64,000 nucleotides of DNA from Haloterrigena sp. KLK7 (GCF_037914945.1 NZ_CP149787.1:2728001-2792000); one strand, 5' to 3'. Numbered from the stretch's first letter, positions 8,401 through 16,403 are shown. Translations and numbers: made by a program. Notes: a model not told the origin generated them from the letters alone.

Positions 8401-9499
8401 GTGTGACCGCCTCGATCTCCCCGTGGGGATGCTGACCTGCGAACGCACGAACGCGTTCGAGATCGAACACATGCACGGTTCCCACCCCGATCTCGACGAG
8501 GGAACGCTCACGCCGCCGCTGACGGACAACTACTGCCGTCGGGTCGTCGACACCGGCGACTCCATCAGCGTCGCCGATGCCGGTGCGGCCGGCTGGGACG
8601 GCGACGCCCTCTACCACGAGTTCGACCTCCAGTGTTACGCTGGAACGCAGGTGATCGTCGACGGCGACGTCTACGGCACCGTCTGTTTCACTGCCACTGC
8701 GCCGCGAGAGGAGTTCACCGAGACCGAGCGGGCGTTCCTCGATCTCCTGGGGCAGTGTATCGGCTACGAACTCGAGCGCCAGCAGTACGAGCGGGAGCTA
8801 GAGGAGACGGTCGACCGGCTCCAGCAGTCCAACGAGCGCCTCGAACACTTCGCGTACGCCGCCTCTCACGACTTACAGGAACCGCTCCGGATGGTGACGA
8901 GCTACCTCCAGTTGCTCGACAGTCGCTACGCCGACGCCTTCGACGAGGAGGGCGAAGAGTTCCTCGAGTTCGCCGTCGACGGGGCCGACCGGATGCGCGA
9001 GATGATCGACGGGTTGCTCGCGTACTCACGGGTCGAAACGCAAGGCGACCCGTTCGAACCAGTCGAATTGGACACAGTCGTGGACGAGGTGCTCACGGAT
9101 CTACAGATTGAGATCGAAGAGACCGACGCCGAGATCACGACGGGCGAACTCCCTCGCGTAGCGGGCGACGATAGTCAACTCCGCCAACTCTTCCAGAACC
9201 TGCTGGACAACGCGCTCACGTACAGCGGCGACGAGCCGCCACAGATTCACATCGACGCGGAACGACGGCGACGAGAGTGGGTGGTTTCGGTCCACGATGA
9301 CGGGATCGGTATCGAACCGGACGATCAGGACCGAATATTCACCGTCTTCGATCGGCTCCATAGTCGCGACGAGTACGACGGGACGGGACTCGGACTGGCG
9401 CTCTGTCAGCGGATCGTCGAGCGCCACAACGGCGATATTTGGGTCGAGTCCGAGCCCGGCGAGGGGTCGACCTTCTCGTTCACGCTCCCCGTTGCGTGA
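5417..9499 (+). CDS. Multi-sensor histidine kinase (MEDS-GAF-PAS3-GAF2-HisKA-HATPase)
   Basis: Cytosolic sensor kinase of 1360 residues; no membrane segments are seen. Domains in order: MEDS-type sensor (about 36-215, DHLALLYEDRAEQFEAVVPF), GAF (256-415), three PAS (430-550, 550-675, 685-800), two more GAF (805-960, 967-1120), HisKA with phospho-acceptor His1151 (AYAASHDLQEPLRM), and HATPase with N box (NLLDNALTYSG) and G boxes (DDGIGIEPDDQ, GTGLGLALCQ). The three GAF units each start with the same linker (YQREVYEI, YQRDLYEI, SQRELYDI), indicating internal duplication. No response regulator gene lies beside it, so it is an orphan kinase. The ligand is unknown. Confidence 0.93.
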   Translation: MSNQLSDQTDQRTAPGLGGRFTPSRSRSALRGPVEPLDGHEDTDHLALLYEDRAEQFEAVVPFIRDGLERGERCVYVADDNTVDEVLDAMRVRGVDVDAALESGALSVYTEEDTYRRSGEFDREAMMEFWRESLADATADEFTGLRAAAEMTWALEADETGLEELCEYEELLNPLYDGDDYAVLCQYNRDRFPADVVHDVLKTHPYLVYDGTICQNLYYTPPEEYFGPDRVSREVDRKLETLVDRTNARLTIETSEHYQREVYEIMSDPNRAFDEKLDALFEVGCERFDLDLGGLARVDPESDLFEVEAVSGEHDHLVPGARLDLSETYCRVVAHSDAGSDDDIPDPVEITNPVDSGFENAACFAEFDVCTYLGTRIPVDGDHDRTFFFVAEESRDASISEEEHTFHRLMGQWVKYELERQQRERELRERTEHLNALIETTPECIKTVAPDGTLLQMNPAGLDMVEADAASDVIGECVYDLIAPEDRERFREFNERICRGERGTLEFDIIGLEGTRRQMESHAESLQRPDGTTVHVALTRDITEQKERQQALQESKNQLQALIDVLPVAVFVAEGDGQIVEWNEAAEDIWGGDVAESDSVAEYEAYDGWWADTGEPVDPDEWALARALRGEEVVDPDEIEIEGFDGERRTVLNHGMPVRDENGEVRRAVVTLVDITERKEREAELRQTKDRFETVFEQSDDGIFVIDPETDAYVDANSAACEMTGYTRDELSSIAPSDLHPDELEQFRAFLDEVRETGSAWTEDLHCRRKNGHDIPAEITASSITLDGRELVLASVRNIEQRKKHERYQRDLYEITADPDLSFDEKLERLLELGRDRFGLEMGGLNHLPSWDGAFRLEKGVGLGLDPDEELWTDPDSDCFCRRTVSEEDPVEMADVRGTHWTEDTIYREFGMTSYLGTKVTSGSTPYGTLWFGSTDPRDNPFSAAERSFIELMGQWVSYEIERREHNESQRELYDITANVDLAADEKIDRLLEAGCDRLDLPVGMLTCERTNAFEIEHMHGSHPDLDEGTLTPPLTDNYCRRVVDTGDSISVADAGAAGWDGDALYHEFDLQCYAGTQVIVDGDVYGTVCFTATAPREEFTETERAFLDLLGQCIGYELERQQYERELEETVDRLQQSNERLEHFAYAASHDLQEPLRMVTSYLQLLDSRYADAFDEEGEEFLEFAVDGADRMREMIDGLLAYSRVETQGDPFEPVELDTVVDEVLTDLQIEIEETDAEITTGELPRVAGDDSQLRQLFQNLLDNALTYSGDEPPQIHIDAERRRREWVVSVHDDGIGIEPDDQDRIFTVFDRLHSRDEYDGTGLGLALCQRIVERHNGDIWVESEPGEGSTFSFTLPVA

Positions 9500-9669
9500 A
9501 CAGCGGAAACGCTCCCCCCCTATCGAGATCGGTTCCGCTCCGATGTCTTCTGCCAGTCGTCCTTCGCGGGTGAAGTCTCCGAAAGGGAGTCCGGCACTCG
9601 CCCAGCTGCGATATCGTGTCAATTAGGTGCGAGAATCCGGTCCCGTCAGGACGCGCTATCGCGTACCTC

Positions 9670-10083
9670 TCACTCGACGCTGATCGTCACCGTCGCCTCG
9701 CTTCCCTCAGCCAGCGCGTCGACGAGGTCGCGGTCGAACCCTTCGGCCGCGAACTCGGCACCATTCAGGATCGTCCGGTCGTCGACGTACTCGCTCGTCC
9801 GGCCGACCGCGCTGCGCTCGTTGGTGAACTCGAGGTCGGGATCGCCCCGTCCCTCGACGGTCTCCGTGTGGCCGCCTGCTTCGATCGTGAACGCGATCGT
9901 CGCCTCCCGGTCCCGACAGGCCTCGACGAACGCGGGATCGAAGTCAGCGGGCGCACGGTCGGCCTCGATCGCGAGGATACAGTCCCCCGCGGGGGTGAGA
10001 TAGTCGTCGGTCGTCACCTCGAACGTGCTCGCGTGCTCCGCGGAGACGTTCTCGTGACCTCGAGCGTGGATGACCTCTTCCAT
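9670..10083 (-). CDS. DUF371 family protein
   Basis: Conserved archaeal protein of 137 residues with unknown biochemical role. The N-terminus MEEVIHARGHENV and the block TTDDYLTPAGDCILAI are characteristic of the DUF371 family as I recall it, a small beta-rich domain. It is soluble, acidic and complete. It converges on nothing and is separated from the downstream kinase gene by about 170 bp, so it is probably monocistronic. Confidence 0.8.
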   Translation of the reverse strand: MEEVIHARGHENVSAEHASTFEVTTDDYLTPAGDCILAIEADRAPADFDPAFVEACRDREATIAFTIEAGGHTETVEGRGDPDLEFTNERSAVGRTSEYVDDRTILNGAEFAAEGFDRDLVDALAEGSEATVTISVE

Positions 10084-10232
10084 GCCCGCCGGTTCGTTGC
10101 CGGGCGGAAAACGGCCTCGAATTCCGATCGGATACTACACGTCTGTTCTCGAGCCAGAGCTATCGAGAGGTCGGTACTGTCTCCGCACGAAAGAACGGGA
10201 GCGCGTGTGAAACGGTCGTCCGTTCGACGATC

Positions 10233-11576
10233 CTAGAGCAGGCTCGCGCCGTCGAACTCGCCGCGGCCGTACTCGACGTCGAGCAGGTCGAGGATGGTCG
10301 GCGTGATGTCGAACAGGTCGGCGTCGCCGATCGTCGCTTCGGGGGAGTCGATGTACAGCGACGTGTTGTCGAAGCTGTGCATTCCGTTTCGCGGGCCGCT
10401 CGTGAAGATGTCCGAGTCGGCCTTGAAGCCGGACTTCAGATCGAAGCCCTTGTTCGGGATCGCGACCAGGTCCGGCGCGATGTCGTCGTGGTCGCCGCGG
10501 AAGGCTTCCTCCTTCTCGACGACCCGCTCGACGACTTTCTTGCCGTCCGGCCCCTCGAGGGCCTCGAGGTCGGCCTTGAGCTGATCGCGAACCTCGTCGT
10601 ACTCGTCCTCGGGGACGGAGCCGCGGGGCTCCCGACCCTCGAGGTTGATGTAGAACCGACCCGGGATGAACGAGTAGGCCTTCGTGTCGTCGGCGATGTC
10701 GCCCAGTTCCTCGGGATCGTCGGTCTGGAACGAGAGCCAGCCCTCCTCTCGGAGCCACTCGTTGAAGTGGACCTCGTAGTCGAGGCTCGTGAAGCCGTGG
10801 TCGGAGGCGACGATCATGGTGACGTCATCGGGCAGCGCCTCGCGGAGGCGGCCGATGTAGTCGTCGACCTTCTTGTAGAACTCGAGGAACTCGTCCTTGT
10901 TCTCGCCGTCGCGCTCGTAGTCCTTGAACAGGAAGTGGTTGACTCGGTCGGTCGTCATGAAGACGCCGAAGAAGAGGTCCCAGTCGTCCTCCTCGATGTA
11001 GTGTTTAAAGGCCTCGAAGCGCGCGTCGACCGTGGCGTGGGCGTCCTCGATGAACTCCGATTTGTCCTCCTGGTGGCCGAGTTTCGGATTGACGTCGATC
11101 CGGTAATCGAGCGTCTCGAGGTAGTCGCGGACCTCGTCGGGGTAGGCCGCCTTCTCCAGCCCCGGCGAGAGGAAGCCCGAGACCATCCGCTGGACGTTGC
11201 GCTGCGGCGGGAAGGTGACGGGGACGTTCATCACCGTCGCCTTGCGACCGTCCTCCTGGACGCGGTCCCAGACGCGGTCGGCCTGGACCTCCCGTCCCAT
11301 CGGGACGTAGGTGTCGTAGGTGCCGACCTCGCGGTCCTGAAAGCCGTAGACGCCGGTCTCGCCGGGGTTGACCCCGGTCGTCAGTGACGGCCAGCAGGCG
11401 CTGGACTCCGGCGGGACGATGCTCGAGATTTCCCCGGCCGTCCCCTCGTCGGCGATCGCGGCGAAGTTCGGAAACAGTTCTTCGTTCTCCGCGAGGAGAC
11501 TATACGGCACGCCGTCAACTCCAATAAATGCGACACGGGGGGAGTCATCGCCCCGCAGTCGATCGAACAGACCCAT
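10233..11576 (-). CDS. Alkaline-phosphatase superfamily phosphodiesterase/nucleotide pyrophosphatase
   Basis: Metal-dependent hydrolase of the type I phosphodiesterase/nucleotide pyrophosphatase branch; haloarchaea carry several and the substrate is not established. Visible motifs are the first metal Asp (VAFIGVDGVPYSLL), the nucleophile region (SACWPSLTTGVNPGETGVYGF, catalytic Thr), the second metal site (VASDHGFTSLDYEVHFNEWL) and a late His (NGMHSFDNTSLYI). The upstream ATG at 11603 adds nine residues without conservation; MGLFDRLRGDDSPRVAFIG from 11576 (447 residues) looks like the natural start. No signal peptide, so cytosolic. Confidence 0.87.
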   Translation of the reverse strand: MGLFDRLRGDDSPRVAFIGVDGVPYSLLAENEELFPNFAAIADEGTAGEISSIVPPESSACWPSLTTGVNPGETGVYGFQDREVGTYDTYVPMGREVQADRVWDRVQEDGRKATVMNVPVTFPPQRNVQRMVSGFLSPGLEKAAYPDEVRDYLETLDYRIDVNPKLGHQEDKSEFIEDAHATVDARFEAFKHYIEEDDWDLFFGVFMTTDRVNHFLFKDYERDGENKDEFLEFYKKVDDYIGRLREALPDDVTMIVASDHGFTSLDYEVHFNEWLREEGWLSFQTDDPEELGDIADDTKAYSFIPGRFYINLEGREPRGSVPEDEYDEVRDQLKADLEALEGPDGKKVVERVVEKEEAFRGDHDDIAPDLVAIPNKGFDLKSGFKADSDIFTSGPRNGMHSFDNTSLYIDSPEATIGDADLFDITPTILDLLDVEYGRGEFDGASLL

Positions 11577-11759
11577 GGTCGTGGGTAGTTCGACCGCATA
11601 CAAGAACCTTCGTTTCGAGACACTGTATTGAGAAGACCTGACACTAATTCGCGTGGTGCTCGAACGGCGTCGACGGCGGGACGGCGTCCGAGACCGAAAG
11701 CAGCGATGCGACGGCCGCTCGAACGACTGACTCGAGGCCTGCGACGGGCGCCAACGGGA

Positions 11760-11882
11760 TTACTCGTCCTCGGTCGGCTCGAAGTTCTCGGGAACGACCG
11801 TCAGGTGGGCCATACCGACGCCGGACTCGGGGATGTCGGCGTCGTCGTCGGACGTTCGGGCGGACGGGTTGGTGGCTGCCAT
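11760..11882 (-). CDS. Small hypothetical protein, 40 residues
   Basis: The minus-strand frame from the ATG at 11882 to the TAA at 11760 encodes MAATNPSARTSDDDADIPES, then GVGMAHLTVVPENFEPTEDE. It is acidic and soluble, and is preceded on the same strand by AATTTTATCC about 30 bp before the ATG, a good TATA candidate. A shorter start at the internal Met (MAHLTVVP) would leave 17 residues. I do not recognise a named family, though codon use and promoter spacing favour a real gene. Confidence 0.5.
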   Translation of the reverse strand: MAATNPSARTSDDDADIPESGVGMAHLTVVPENFEPTEDE

Positions 11883-12053
11883 GACGAATAGACGTACCGC
11901 TGCGAGGGGGATAAAATTACCCATGCTCATAATGCATGAGGCGTGCGGACGAGCATAACTCGCGGGAATCGAGCAGCGACTGACGGAGCGAACGGTCGAC
12001 GGCCGTGCGAAAAAACGGTGTGACGATGCGGCGAGCCGCGAGAGCGGGCGCGC

Positions 12054-12584
12054 CTAGAAGTTCTCCTCGTAGAGCTCCTGTGCGTGCTCGATCGCGTCGT
12101 AGGCGGCCTGCTTGTCCTCCCAGCCCTGCGTCTCGACTTCCTTGCCTTCCTCTAAGTTCTTGTAGGTCGCGAAGAACTCGTCGATCTCGTCGAGTTGCTG
12201 CTGGGGAATGTCGTCGAGATCCTCGATGTGGTCGTAGCGCGGGTCCTCCGAGGGGACCGCGATGACCTTGTCGTCCTGCTCGCCGTCGTCGTCCATCTTC
12301 ATCAGCGCGACGGGACGGGCTTCGATGACGCAGCCGGGGAACGTCTGGTCCTCGACGAGGACGAGCACGTCGAAGGGGTCCTCGTCGTCGTAGTACGACT
12401 GCGGGATGAAGCCGTAGTCGCTCGGGTAGTGGACGTTGCTGTGAAGCACGCGGTCGAGGACGACGCCCGGGATGTCCTTCTCGTACTCGTACTTGTTTCG
12501 CTCGCCCTTGAGACACTCGACGACGGCGTAGATCTCTTCGGGCGGGTTCGGTCCGGTCTCGAGGTCTTCCCAGAGGTTGACCAT
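12054..12584 (-). CDS. ppa: Inorganic pyrophosphatase (family I)
   Basis: Hydrolyses pyrophosphate released by biosynthetic reactions, pulling them forward. The 176-residue protein starting MVNLWEDLETGPNPPEEIYA matches soluble family I enzymes: KYEYEKDIPG with substrate Lys/Glu, VHYPSDYGFIPQSYYDDEDP with active-site Tyr and Asp residues, and DPRYDHIEDLDDIP. An ATG at 12611 would add MIHRWSLRY, but the later ATG fits the family and is 25-33 bp from the TATA-like block. Acidic surface residues suit high salt. Confidence 0.95.
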   Translation of the reverse strand: MVNLWEDLETGPNPPEEIYAVVECLKGERNKYEYEKDIPGVVLDRVLHSNVHYPSDYGFIPQSYYDDEDPFDVLVLVEDQTFPGCVIEARPVALMKMDDDGEQDDKVIAVPSEDPRYDHIEDLDDIPQQQLDEIDEFFATYKNLEEGKEVETQGWEDKQAAYDAIEHAQELYEENF

Positions 12585-12608
12585 GTACCGGAGACTCCAT
12601 CGGTGGAT

Positions 12609-12617
12609 CAAAAAGTA
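12609..12617 (-). promoter_or_regulatory. TATA box of ppa
   Basis: Minus strand reads AAAGTACTTTTTGATCC, an AT-rich block 25-33 bp before the ATG at 12584, supporting that start and a leaderless transcript. Confidence 0.5.
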
Positions 12618-12759
12618 CTTTCGTAATCGAGTGTCACATTATAGACGACGGTTGCCAGATACACGACATGAGATCCGGACAGAACCCACCAGTGTCCGGC
12701 GGTCGCAGAGCTGGTCGGCTCGTCGCCGATCGCGCATGCGAGGGATTAGTTGACAAGTC

Positions 12760-12767
12760 TTAAATAG
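12760..12767 (+). promoter_or_regulatory. TATA box of the PadR regulator
   Basis: TTAAATAG lies 22-29 bp before the ATG at 12789 in an otherwise GC-rich upstream region, giving a leaderless or nearly leaderless transcript. Confidence 0.55.
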
Positions 12768-12788
12768 TCTGGTGACATTTGCACAAGT

Positions 12789-13148
12789 ATGTCAGAGGCA
12801 CAATCAATCACCGGCGAACAGAGTATTGCACGCGAACTCACCGCGTTCCAGACCAACATCCTCACGATCCTGGCCAAGGAGCCGATGTACGGCCTGGCGA
12901 TCAAGCGAGAGCTCGAGGACTACTACGGAACGGAAGTCAACCACGGGCGTCTCTACCCGAACCTCGACGAACTCGTCGACCTCGGGCTGGTCGAGAAGAG
13001 CGAACTCGACAAGCGAACCAACCAGTACTCGCTGACCGACGACGGCTACGACGCCGTCCTCGACGGCGTCCAGTGGTCGCTCTCGAAGATCGTCACCGAC
13101 GACGACCGCGCCGACGAGATCCGCGACATCGTCGAGAATAGCTACTAA
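12789..13148 (+). CDS. PadR-family transcriptional regulator
   Basis: Winged-helix DNA-binding protein of 119 residues. The PadR core is clear: ILTILAKEPMYGLAIKRELEDYY (helices 1-2), VNHGRLYPNLDELVDLGLVEK (recognition helix region) and the wing RTNQYSLTDDGYDAV. A short C-terminal helix (VQWSLSKIVTDDDRADEIRD) probably forms the dimer contact. It is flanked by ppa and the RNase HI operon, neither of which identifies its target. Regulators of this size often autoregulate. Confidence 0.9.
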   Translation: MSEAQSITGEQSIARELTAFQTNILTILAKEPMYGLAIKRELEDYYGTEVNHGRLYPNLDELVDLGLVEKSELDKRTNQYSLTDDGYDAVLDGVQWSLSKIVTDDDRADEIRDIVENSY

Positions 13149-13187
13149 CGACCGCAACCGCGATTCCACCAGAACCACCCGTTGCGG

Positions 13188-13826
13188 TTATCGGCCCCGG
13201 CGGTCGGGGACCGACGAATCGGCCGTCTCGGAGATCAGCGCGATCGACTCCGCGATCGCCTCCCGCTGCCCGGCAGACGGCCACGCATTTCTCACGAAGT
13301 ACTCGGTCCGAAACTCCCGGAGCTCCGCGTCCGTGAGGTCTTCGATCCGCTTCGCGTAGTGATTGCTCGCGAAGTCGGCCAGCGTCGCGGCGTTGTCGCC
13401 GTGGACGTCGCCGTGGCGCTCGCGGACGCGCTCGGCGAGGTCCCGGTTGTGCGCCGCGACGTCGTTCCAGTCGTCCGGATCGCCCGTCCCCTCGAGGGGG
13501 ATTTCGACCGCGCGCGAGAGGTCGTCGATTCGATCGGTCCGGATGACGCTTCGGTCCTCGTCGCGCCACTCCGCGGGGTGGAGCACGAGCACGTCGTCGC
13601 CGTCGTCGTCCCGAACTCGGGCAGCAAAGCCGTAGTCGGCGAGGAGGGCCGCGCGCCGCTCTCTGCGGGCCTGCGCCTCGTTCTCGTCGGGCGTCTCGCG
13701 CGCGATTCGCGTGAGTCGTTCGGCCTCGTCGATGACGTCTGCAGGGAGTTCCGCGGTCTCGAGCCCGTCGGCCCCGCCGTCGGAGTCGGCACCGGTGCCG
13801 TCGAGCGATTCGTTCGAGTCAGTCAT
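13188..13826 (-). CDS. Conserved haloarchaeal rnhA-operon protein
   Basis: Soluble acidic protein of 212 residues, second gene of the rnhA operon. It contains no catalytic motif I can name; the middle (RVRDDDGDDVLVLHPAEW) and the C-terminus (DFASNHYAKRIEDLTDAEL) are the most ordered parts, the first 35 residues are Gly/Asp-rich. I recall haloarchaeal annotations calling this neighbour of RNase HI 'rnhA operon protein'. The frame continues upstream to 14564 by chance over rnhA; the ATG at 13826 (MTDSNESLDG) is the plausible start because everything before it is antisense-like Arg-rich sequence. Confidence 0.75.
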   Translation of the reverse strand: MTDSNESLDGTGADSDGGADGLETAELPADVIDEAERLTRIARETPDENEAQARRERRAALLADYGFAARVRDDDGDDVLVLHPAEWRDEDRSVIRTDRIDDLSRAVEIPLEGTGDPDDWNDVAAHNRDLAERVRERHGDVHGDNAATLADFASNHYAKRIEDLTDAELREFRTEYFVRNAWPSAGQREAIAESIALISETADSSVPDRRGR

Positions 13827-13905
13827 ACCGATCCGTACGGGCTCGAGGGCATTTTCCCTTGCCGATCCGCGTCGATCGGTGTCGGTCACCGAATCGATCC
13901 GACTC

Positions 13906-13985
13906 ATACGGATTCGTGTCATCAATTGCCGCTGATCGGCGACTCGCGAGGCCGATCGGCGGTAACTACGGACACGAATCCGTAT
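13906..13985. repeat. 80-bp nested inverted repeat after rnhA
   Basis: Outer arms ATACGGATTCGTGTC (13906-13920) and its perfect complement GACACGAATCCGTAT (13971-13985) enclose a second imperfect pair, CCGCTGATCGGC and GCCGATCGGCGG (11 of 12 match). The element begins exactly at the rnhA stop codon on the minus strand and separates rnhA from the downstream operon gene. It could be a 3' RNA hairpin (terminator or processing site) or a small palindromic insertion. Confidence 0.7.
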
Positions 13986-14578
13986 CAGGCCTCGTCGAGG
14001 GCCTCGTTCACGAGACCGTCCGCGCGCTCGTTGACTTCGCGGGGGACGTACTCGAGGGTCCATTCGTCGAAGGCGGTGAGCAGTTCGTGGACGGTGACGC
14101 GCTTCTCCCGGAGTTCGGGGTTGTTGGTGTCGTACTCGCCGCGGACCTGCTTGACGATCAGTTCGGAGTCGCCGCGGACGTGGATCTCGTCGTAGCCGTA
14201 GTCGCGAGCGGCCTCGAGGCCCGCGATCAGCGCCTCGTACTCGGCCTGATTGTTGGTCGCCGTGCCGATCGTCTCGCCGTCTTCGGCGACGATTCCGTCG
14301 CCGGTGACGATCACCCAGCCGATCGCGGCCGGGCCGGGGTTCCCGCGCGAGCCGCCGTCGAAGTAGACGTGCGCGCGCCCGCCGCTCTCGCGCAGCAGCG
14401 CCTCGAGGTCCTGCGGGTTCGATCCCTGGATGACGACCTTGTCGTCGTAGGCGACGGCCGTCGCGGAGCCGCGGCTCGCCCGCCAACGCTCGTGATCCGT
14501 GTTTCCGGAGTCGACCGACACCCCTTCCTCCTCGAGTCGTGCTCGAGCCGTCTCGACGTCGCACTCGATGACCGGCAT
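13985..14578 (-). CDS. rnhA: Ribonuclease HI
   Basis: Degrades the RNA strand of RNA-DNA hybrids. The 197-residue protein has an N-terminal extension of about 65 residues (MPVIECDVETARARLEEEGV) and a C-terminal RNase H fold with the catalytic carboxylates in HVYFDGGSRGNPGPAAIGW, NNQAEYEALIAGLEAA, HVRGDSELIVKQV and NERADGLVNEAL. The ATG at 14578 is chosen over longer in-frame starts because a TATA box lies 26-32 bp upstream and sequence beyond lacks homology. The archaeal extension resembles that of Halobacterium RNase HI. Confidence 0.94.
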   Translation of the reverse strand: MPVIECDVETARARLEEEGVSVDSGNTDHERWRASRGSATAVAYDDKVVIQGSNPQDLEALLRESGGRAHVYFDGGSRGNPGPAAIGWVIVTGDGIVAEDGETIGTATNNQAEYEALIAGLEAARDYGYDEIHVRGDSELIVKQVRGEYDTNNPELREKRVTVHELLTAFDEWTLEYVPREVNERADGLVNEALDEA

Positions 14579-14603
14579 TCGTGGCTGTTGTCCGCCGGAA
14601 TCG

Positions 14604-14610
14604 GATAAAG
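14604..14610 (-). promoter_or_regulatory. TATA box of the rnhA operon
   Basis: Minus strand reads GACTTTATCCG, 26-32 bp before the rnhA ATG at 14578, in a GC-rich setting. Confidence 0.55.
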
Positions 14611-14705
14611 TCTTTCCGGTTTCAAATCGTAAACCTCGCGTTTGAAGCGCTGTAGTGTCCGATATCGGCCGATATCCTACAGTGGCGGGAAACCCTTCCC
14701 AAGGA

Positions 14706-14712
14706 TTTATAT
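14706..14712 (+). promoter_or_regulatory. TATA box of the TFB gene
   Basis: TTTATAT preceded by purines (AAGGA, a BRE-like context) lies 29-35 bp before the ATG at 14741. A second AT-rich block (ACTATAAAAG, 14727-14736) is too close to the start to position RNA polymerase for this ATG. Confidence 0.6.
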
Positions 14713-14740
14713 GCGATAGTGATACTACTATAAAAGTGCG

Positions 14741-15703
14741 ATGACACGGTCCACCCGCCAGCGGGAGCGAACGCGTGAGACGGACGAGACCGAGGATCAG
14801 GAAGGGGTACGCGCCTGCCCCGAGTGTGAATCGGACAATCTCGTAAAGGACTCCGACCGGGGTGAGCTCATCTGTGAAGACTGTGGGCTCGTCGTGGAGG
14901 AAGAAAAAATTGACCCCGGCCCGGAGTGGCGGGCGTTCAACCACCAGGAACGACAGGAGAAGTCCCGCGTCGGCGCGCCGACGACCCAGACGATGCACGA
15001 CAAGGGGCTGACGACGACCATCGACTGGAAGGACAAAGACGCCTACGGTCGCTCGATCTCCTCGAAGAAGCGCAGCCAGATGCATCGGCTGCGCAAGTGG
15101 CAGGAACGCATCCGTACCAAAGACGCCGGGGAGCGGAATCTGCAGTTCGCGCTCAGCGAGATCGACCGAATGGCCTCCGCGCTCGGGGTCCCTCGGTCCG
15201 TCCGCGAGGTCGCCTCAGTCATCTATCGCCGCGCGCTGAAGGAAGACCTCATCCGTGGCCGCTCGATCGAAGGCGTGGCCACCTCCGCGCTGTACGCCGC
15301 CTGTCGGAAGGAAGGCATCCCGCGCTCCCTCGAGGAAATCTCGGAAGTCTCTCGCGTCGAACGCAAAGAGATCGGTCGCACGTATCGGTACATCTCGCAG
15401 GAACTCGGTCTCGAGATGCGCCCCGTCGACCCGAAAAAGTACGTCCCCCGTTTCTGTTCCGAACTCGAACTCTCCGAAGAAGTCCAGACCAAGGCCAACG
15501 AGATCATCGAGAAGACGGCCGAGGAAGGGCTCCTCTCGGGCAAGTCGCCGACCGGCTACGCCGCCGCCGCGATCTACGCCGCCTCGCTGCTCTGTAACGA
15601 GAAGAAGACCCAGCGAGAGGTCGCCGACGTCGCGCAGGTCACGGAAGTGACCATCCGGAATCGGTACCAGGAACAGATCGAAGCGATGGGAATCCACGGC
15701 TAA
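14741..15703 (+). CDS. tfb: Transcription initiation factor IIB (TFB)
   Basis: General transcription factor that bridges TBP-bound promoter DNA and RNA polymerase. The 320-residue protein has an N-terminal zinc ribbon ([10 protein letters not shown], then [11 protein letters not shown]), the B-finger/linker ([19 protein letters not shown]) and two cyclin-like repeats (about 125-205 and 220-305, the second containing [19 protein letters not shown]). Haloarchaea encode many TFB paralogues; which one this is cannot be decided here. The promoter and the T-rich sequence after the stop mark it as a single-gene unit. Confidence 0.96.
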   Translation: MTRSTRQRERTRETDETEDQEGVRACPECESDNLVKDSDRGELICEDCGLVVEEEKIDPGPEWRAFNHQERQEKSRVGAPTTQTMHDKGLTTTIDWKDKDAYGRSISSKKRSQMHRLRKWQERIRTKDAGERNLQFALSEIDRMASALGVPRSVREVASVIYRRALKEDLIRGRSIEGVATSALYAACRKEGIPRSLEEISEVSRVERKEIGRTYRYISQELGLEMRPVDPKKYVPRFCSELELSEEVQTKANEIIEKTAEEGLLSGKSPTGYAAAAIYAASLLCNEKKTQREVADVAQVTEVTIRNRYQEQIEAMGIHG

Positions 15704-15723
15704 CTCGTCCCCTCCGGTCCGTC

Positions 15724-15728
15724 TTTTT
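15724..15728 (+). terminator. T-tract terminator of the TFB gene
   Basis: GTCTTTTTATC follows the TFB stop codon by about 20 bp; archaeal termination commonly occurs at such short T runs without a hairpin. Confidence 0.45.
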
Positions 15729-15791
15729 ATCGGCGCTAGCAGTCGTCAGCGGCCGTACCGCGGCCAGAAGAACGGGGCTAAAAGAACGCGA

Positions 15792-16403
15792 TTAGTCGTC
15801 GCTCGAGTCGCCGCCCTCGGATTCGTTTCCGGTTCCGCTCTCGGAGTCCGTTTCGTTTCCGTCCCCGCTTTCGTTCCCGCTCTCGGTCGCGTTCCCTCCG
15901 CCGTCGCCCTCGGTAACCGTGATCGAGATCTCGTCGGTCATCTCGTAGGCGTTGTGCTGGGCGTCACCGGCCTGGGCACAGAGCTCGTGCTCCCCCGGCT
16001 CGAGCTCGAGTTCGGTCTCGAGTTCGCCGTCCGAGAGGTGGTAAAAGCCGTCTTCCTGGGGAATCACGTACTCCGGTTCGACGCAACCCTCGTCGACGAT
16101 TACGTGGAGGTGCCCGGCCCCGTCGTCGGGCGTCGCCTCCTCGTCGGCCGGCTGCAACTCGAAGTTCTCGACCTCCATCTCGATACTGACGGGACTCGAG
16201 ACCTCGGCGCCGTCTTCCGGTTCGACGAACGCGAGTTCGCCGTCCGGATCCGTGTAGTTGACGTCCTCGACGGGTTCGTCGTCGGTCTCGTTCTCCTCGG
16301 GTCCGTCGTCTTCGGTGGAGTTATCGCCACAGCCGGCGAGGGCGGTGACTCCGGCAACAGCGCCTGCGGTGAGATACTGGCGTCGCGTCGGTGTTCGTGT
16401 CAT
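15792..16403 (-). CDS. Tat lipoprotein with DUF4399-like domain
   Basis: Predicted surface lipoprotein of 203 residues. The signal has a twin-Arg-like start (TRRQYLTAGAVAG) and lipobox ALAGC. The folded domain (about 50-155) contains GHLHVIVDEGCVEPEYVIP and LEPGEHELCAQAGDAQHNAY, resembling the DUF4399 family, whose role is unknown. A Ser/Glu/Asn/Gly-rich tail follows. It is the same kind of protein as its neighbour 300 bp upstream; both share the lipobox-plus-acidic design. Confidence 0.75.
   Translation of the reverse strand: MTRTPTRRQYLTAGAVAGVTALAGCGDNSTEDDGPEENETDDEPVEDVNYTDPDGELAFVEPEDGAEVSSPVSIEMEVENFELQPADEEATPDDGAGHLHVIVDEGCVEPEYVIPQEDGFYHLSDGELETELELEPGEHELCAQAGDAQHNAYEMTDEISITVTEGDGGGNATESGNESGDGNETDSESGTGNESEGGDSSDD

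Noticed and set aside
10377-11387. 336-codon plus-strand frame antisense to the phosphodiesterase gene
   Set aside because: It is the GC-rich shadow of the real minus-strand gene; translation is Val/Arg/Asp-heavy with no domain, as with the many other long antisense frames.
13188-14564. Single 458-residue protein covering rnhA and the downstream operon gene
   Set aside because: The upstream part overlaps rnhA in another frame and is Arg-rich; the conserved sequence starts at 13826.
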